DNA of 64,000 nucleotides from Nephromyces sp. MM_2019 (taxonomy: Eukaryota > Apicomplexa > Aconoidasida > Nephromycida), in contig JADHZB010001048.1 in NCBI GenBank assembly GCA_015657535.1, forward strand, positions 5,278-69,277, written 5' to 3'. The position numbers and the translations under genes are program-made. The notes beneath the pieces were generated by a model. The model made no database searches. It was not told the DNA's origin and saw only the letters and a list, made by a program, of their open reading frames with translations. Positions 61,036-64,000 of this stretch are shown piece after piece (position 1 is the stretch's first letter; the number at the start of each line of letters is the position of its first letter).

Positions 61036-63317
61036 CTACTCAATCAATTTTAGCTGAGTCCCGAGCTGACCCAGCAAGAGTGCATCAATGGAGGAATCTG
61101 AGCCGCTTGACTTCGCAGAATCGATAACCTGACGGGCTAGAGCCTTCAATTTTGCCAAATCGTGAAACTCTGTAGTGATAGCCTCCAACTCCAGCGACTT
61201 TGCATTTGCACACCTGCAGATTGGCAGTAAGTTTACGAAGCATCTAATGACTGAAGCGTTTCCATAAAATCGCTAGGGTTGGGTAGATTTCGCAAGCATT
61301 CAGGGAATGCGGTATGAAGCTGCGTTAACACACACGTACAATACCATATAGGCAGACAATACACAACCTTAACCAAATAGAACACGAGACAGTAACTGAA
61401 GCATAGAGACGACAACAGTAGCAATTAACTCAGATTTTGCGATAATCTCAGCAGCAGAAGCGGGAGATGAGTACTTCACAATATGACATTCCCATCACTT
61501 CATAATGTGCGCTCGTTAACTTTGATCAGCAGTGCAGGAGCAGAAAAAAACAAAAATCTTCAGGTACATACTCTAGAACATCCTCAGAGATTCCTGCAAG
61601 TCGAGCAACATGAATGCCGTGGGACTTTGGGCAGGCTCCTCTAATGAACTTGTAGAGGAAGGTCACATTTCCCAGTTCTTCGTCAACTTTCGCTGCCATG
61701 TGGAAGTTGCAGATCGAAGGAGACGAGCGGAATTCCTCGCACAGCAGATGAAAGTGGGTCGAGAACATACAGCGACACTGAAGGCAGTTGGAACAGTAGG
61801 GGAGAATATATTGTCGCACACACAGGGAAAAAACCGAGAAACAACCCCTAGTTTCATCGTTTCCGGAATCTGGATGCTATGAAATGCAGTAAGCTTTCTT
61901 TAAACACGCACAAAGACATACGGCAGAAGCTAGATGAAGCATAAAAAAAACACATACATTTGAAGCCAGAAGTTGAAACAGCGTGAAATATCATAGCAAA
62001 AGAAATCTTGCCTTTGATATAATCACTCAATCTATCCATTCAAAAATATGTTGGTAGAATGTAGTCTTTACAGGCAGCACACACACACACAATGGCAACT
62101 TCTTACCCAGCTGACACATTCCTCCTAAAAATGACATGCATGCAGCAGGGAAGAGAGATTCGCGTGTGTGTATCTGCTTTTCACACACATACTCCACCTA
62201 CATCAAGATACCTGAACAGTGTTTGCTATATATTCCAGGGTGGCCATAGCAATTGCTGTACCATCAAAGGTAGAGGTTCCTCTTCCCAATTCATCAAGAA
62301 TAGCCAGAGAATAACGTGTTCCCTAAAGAAGAAGAAACACACAGTTTCAAACTAAAACTTCTACTCAATTAAGCAAATGATAAGAAGATACCCGAAATGA
62401 GTGCCAAGGACACAGAGAATACCAAAAAAGCATACAAGAACACGCACACACACTTGTGTGTGAAGGCGCTCCCATTTTCCCTCTTTATATGTGTGTGCTT
62501 CTCAGTGTATCACGTGAAAGTGTTAGAAAGAGCAAAGAAGCACGCATCATGCAGATTATGTACAGAGCTTTGCATGAAAAACAGCTTCATAACTTATTTC
62601 GTCATTTCCTTCTCAGTTTTGCCACTCGAAATCCACACACACACAGAAAATGAAAATGGAAGAGAACTCTTTTATCTTGCAGCGTGGTGGTATGTGCCCT
62701 AGGTATCAGGTTGGAAAAAAGCTATTGGGAGAGCCACAGTCACCCTAAGGTTACTTTTGTGCGTGTAGCCCTATTCAGACACCGCTTCGCGTGTGTTTAT
62801 CCCTCTTCGTATGCTGCTTCGCGTGTGTGTGTACCTATTCATACACTGCTTCGCGTGTGTCTATCTGTGTGCGAATTATAAGGAATTCTGAACAGCATGC
62901 CTATGGCAGTGTGTGTATCTCTGCTTCTGTAATGTGATACCTTGTAAAGACTTTCTGTTCGTGGCTATCAAATCAGATGAGGGTTACGATGTGACCTCGA
63001 TAGCTTACTATAAAAAAAAGTCTCATTCAATGCTTGGATCCCCAACAAAAGCAAGGAGTGAGAGGCCTTGCACATCTGAGCAATTTACTCACACACACCA
63101 CAAAAAACCTCTTAAATAGAAAAAAAAGGGCTCTCCAACTACTCATCCACAAAACGTATACAGTGGTGAAGTAATAAGAATAAAACGCTTACACTTTCAA
63201 GCACTGCCTTGGTTTCCAGCAGTTCCATGTAGAAAGTACTCTTTCCTTCCAGGATGGAATCTTTAGCCCCTATTCTCGTGAATATACGATCGACTGGGGT
63301 TAGCACACAGGAGGTAG
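61036..63317 (-). CDS. MSH6: DNA mismatch repair protein MSH6 (MutS homologue), C-terminal part; 5' end outside window
   Basis: Four exons on minus join in phase: 63317-63193, 62322-62212, 61777-61572 and 61213-61036 (TAG). They encode the second half of the MutS ATPase: [16 protein letters not shown] and [16 protein letters not shown], then the Walker B/signature [18 protein letters not shown], then [10 protein letters not shown] (H-loop), [19 protein letters not shown] and a helical tail ending TQLKLIE. GACPKS and the TPVDRIFTR motif favour MSH6 over MSH2 or MSH3. MSH6 pairs with MSH2 as MutS-alpha to recognise mismatches in the nucleus. The Walker A exon (TGPNMGGKST in the family) is not present and should lie beyond 64000. 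All visible catalytic motifs are intact, so the gene looks functional. Introns are short (250-900 bases). Confidence 0.93.
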
Positions 63318-64000
63318 CTGGAAGCCGAGAAAGCCAACAAAAAAACACAGAAAAAATCGTCTTTTTGCCTTGAGAGTGATTGGCTTGAGGAAAAAGGCTA
63401 AAACTGAGATTTTGCTAATTCTTGAGCTGTCCACTACATCACTTTCGTTATGAAAAGGATGAAGATGAAAATAGCCTCTTTCAGAAGCTTAGAGAAATAT
63501 ATACACACAAGAAAAAAAATGCAGAGTTTGAAGAAACTACGAAAATTACGAGGTAAAACAGATGAGGGAGATGAGTATGGAAGAGCTATGATATTTAAGA
63601 GATATACCGGCTAATACTATTACAGTGTTGGAGGAATTCTGTGAAAAAATCGAGATTTCACAGGAAAGCATAAAGCCTCATGCGAAAAAACCAAAGAGAA
63701 GAAAAACCAAGGATAACACACGCACACATAAGGTTATGTAAGAAATATCTATTGCACAAGAAAGAAGAAAAACAAAGGATAACCATACACATCCATACAC
63801 ACAAGGCTATACCAGAAGCATCTACCGCATATATACGCTAAGATCGTGAAAGCAAGGGTTGCAACATACAAAAAAAACATCAGCAATAACGATTGGAGAG
63901 GAAAAGCTTTTTGTACACATACACGCTGCAATCTTCCTCCACACACATATATTAGAATCGCATCGGAATAAGGACATCAGCCTTGAGATTAATCCAGTTA
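63318..64000. other. Probable MSH6 intron running off the window
   Basis: Starts upstream of the acceptor TTCTCGGCTTCCAG of the exon at 63317 (minus). No Walker A motif is found in any minus frame to the window end, so this is most likely intron. It has CA tracts at 63720-63820 and A-rich sequence on plus. Confidence 0.6.

Noticed and set aside
61990..62040. Extra MSH6 exon ([10 protein letters not shown] frame)
   Set aside because: The exons ending at 62212 and starting at 61777 join in phase and match MSH6 spacing exactly, leaving no room for it.

Overview
The window looks like nuclear DNA of an apicomplexan parasite, probably coccidian-like; the species is not identified. The evidence is a split AP2 domain of the ApiAP2 type, a plant/apicomplexan-type telomeric repeat (TTTAGGG), genes broken by many spliceosomal GT..AG introns, and long CA/TG-rich introns. 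All stops at the gene ends I could resolve are standard (TGA, TAG). I built gene models by eye from splice signals and reading phase. Exon joins described as in phase were checked by counting bases.

Layout, left to right: a 49-bp tandem repeat (1-180); a DUF866/CZIB-like protein on the minus strand (3997 down to 2182, last exon not found); a 2-kb divergent intergenic region; a six-exon NudC gene on plus (6054-11826); a poorly resolved zone; a subtilisin-like serine protease on minus (catalytic part 18816-14625, possible 5' exons back to 22720); an unresolved zone (22.7-28.3 kb); a very large ApiAP2 transcription factor on minus (39123-29501); about 3.5 kb without a clear gene; a short interstitial telomeric tract (42642-42677); a 13-kb zone with one tRNA-Asp, two identical tRNA-Gly genes in opposite orientation and exon-like fragments on minus, possibly an extracellular protein; a coiled-coil/LisH-like gene on plus (56691-59490, 5' end not resolved); and the 3' half of the mismatch-repair gene MSH6 on minus (63317-61036, running off the right edge).

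The window is a mosaic of two sequence textures. About 1-11.9 kb, 28.3-42.6 kb and 58-64 kb are full of imperfect CA/TG, polypyrimidine and purine tracts. About 12-28.3 kb and 42.7-57.9 kb almost lack them, and the telomeric tract sits at one border. This could be real compartment structure, old chromosome-end fusion or insertion, or an assembly join.

The genes do not form a pathway. They include housekeeping functions (NudC co-chaperone, MSH6, tRNAs), one regulator (ApiAP2) and secretory or protease functions (subtilisin). The most unusual observations are the DUF866 protein in which all four zinc-ligand cysteines are replaced, the telomeric tract at a texture border, and the unrecognised exon series in the second CA/TG-poor zone.
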